A stretch of 64,000 nt of DNA. Source: Alphaproteobacteria bacterium. GTDB lineage: Bacteria > Pseudomonadota > Alphaproteobacteria > Micropepsales > Micropepsaceae. The stretch's first letter is position 1. The number at the start of each line of letters is the position of its first letter. The stretch is taken from positions 1-64,000 of the forward strand of contig JANXXU010000005.1 in the NCBI GenBank assembly GCA_025350465.1, written 5' to 3'. Below are positions 63,918 through 64,000 of this stretch, in pieces. The notes beneath the pieces are model-generated. The model was not told where the DNA came from and did no database searches. It saw only the letters and a list, made by a program, of their open reading frames with translations. A program made the position numbers and the translations under genes.

Positions 63918-64000
63918 CGCTCAACGAACTTGGATTGCGCGACGCGGCGGAATTTTCGGCCGCGTTGTCGTTTGGATCAGACAACAGTCGGGAGGCAGGC

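Overview
The window is a high-G+C chromosomal segment from an alphaproteobacterium. The housekeeping gene order supports this: fabD-fabG-acpP-fabF-mltG-yicC-gmk, then lptF-lptG-lptD-surA-pdxA-rsmA, then pepA-holC, ndk and purM-purN. The short GC-rich palindromic repeats between genes are of types common in this class. A Hyphomicrobiales-like or related lineage is plausible, but genus cannot be read from the sequence. I see no rRNA, tRNA, CRISPR array, intact insertion sequence or prophage.

Positions 1 to about 28.6 kb hold an exopolysaccharide/O-antigen locus. It encodes nucleotide-sugar enzymes (RmlA, GalE, a UDP-sugar 6-dehydrogenase with a UDP-glucuronate-type 4-epimerase, GDP-mannose 4,6-dehydratase, ManC) and an ArnB-like aminotransferase. 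It also encodes an initiating polyprenyl-phosphate sugar transferase, four GT4 glycosyltransferases, two SAM methyltransferases, a Wzx-type flippase, an EpsG-type polymerase and an O-antigen ligase/polymerase. A Wzc-type tyrosine autokinase and an outer-membrane beta-barrel protein complete the assembly machinery. The middle part (about 9 to 17.9 kb) is visibly AT-richer and strand-mixed, as expected of a variable serotype segment. Small secreted proteins lie at both edges of the nucleotide-sugar genes. No Wza-type exporter, no rmlBCD and no GDP-4-keto-6-deoxymannose reductase is present in the window.

Positions 28.6 to 34.7 kb encode fatty-acid synthesis and envelope genes on the plus strand. 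fabD starts 4 bases after manC, so the sugar genes and essential lipid genes may share transcripts. A hairpin with a T run overlaps the acpP stop. From 34.8 to 42.6 kb the minus strand carries the LPS-transport operon lptF-lptG-lptD-surA-pdxA-rsmA with 4-base overlaps. pepA and holC follow, flanked by GC-rich inverted repeats, then three small hypothetical genes.

Positions 46.7 to 50.6 kb contain the most unusual locus. It is a restriction-like set comprising an XRE regulator, an MmeI-type DNA methyltransferase, a DEAD/DEAH helicase and a GIY-YIG (T5orf172) nuclease. It appears to have been damaged by two deletions: one removes the methyltransferase catalytic motif IV in frame, and the other fuses the 5' part of the helicase out of frame to the 3' part of the nuclease. 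It looks like a decayed defence module whose regulator and palindromic operator are intact.

Positions 51 to 64 kb return to core genes: an ABC-F ATPase, ndk, an orphan histidine kinase, purN/purM, a secreted DUF1800/DUF1501 pair, methionyl-tRNA synthetase with a KFSTS signature, and two related L,D-transpeptidases in tandem.
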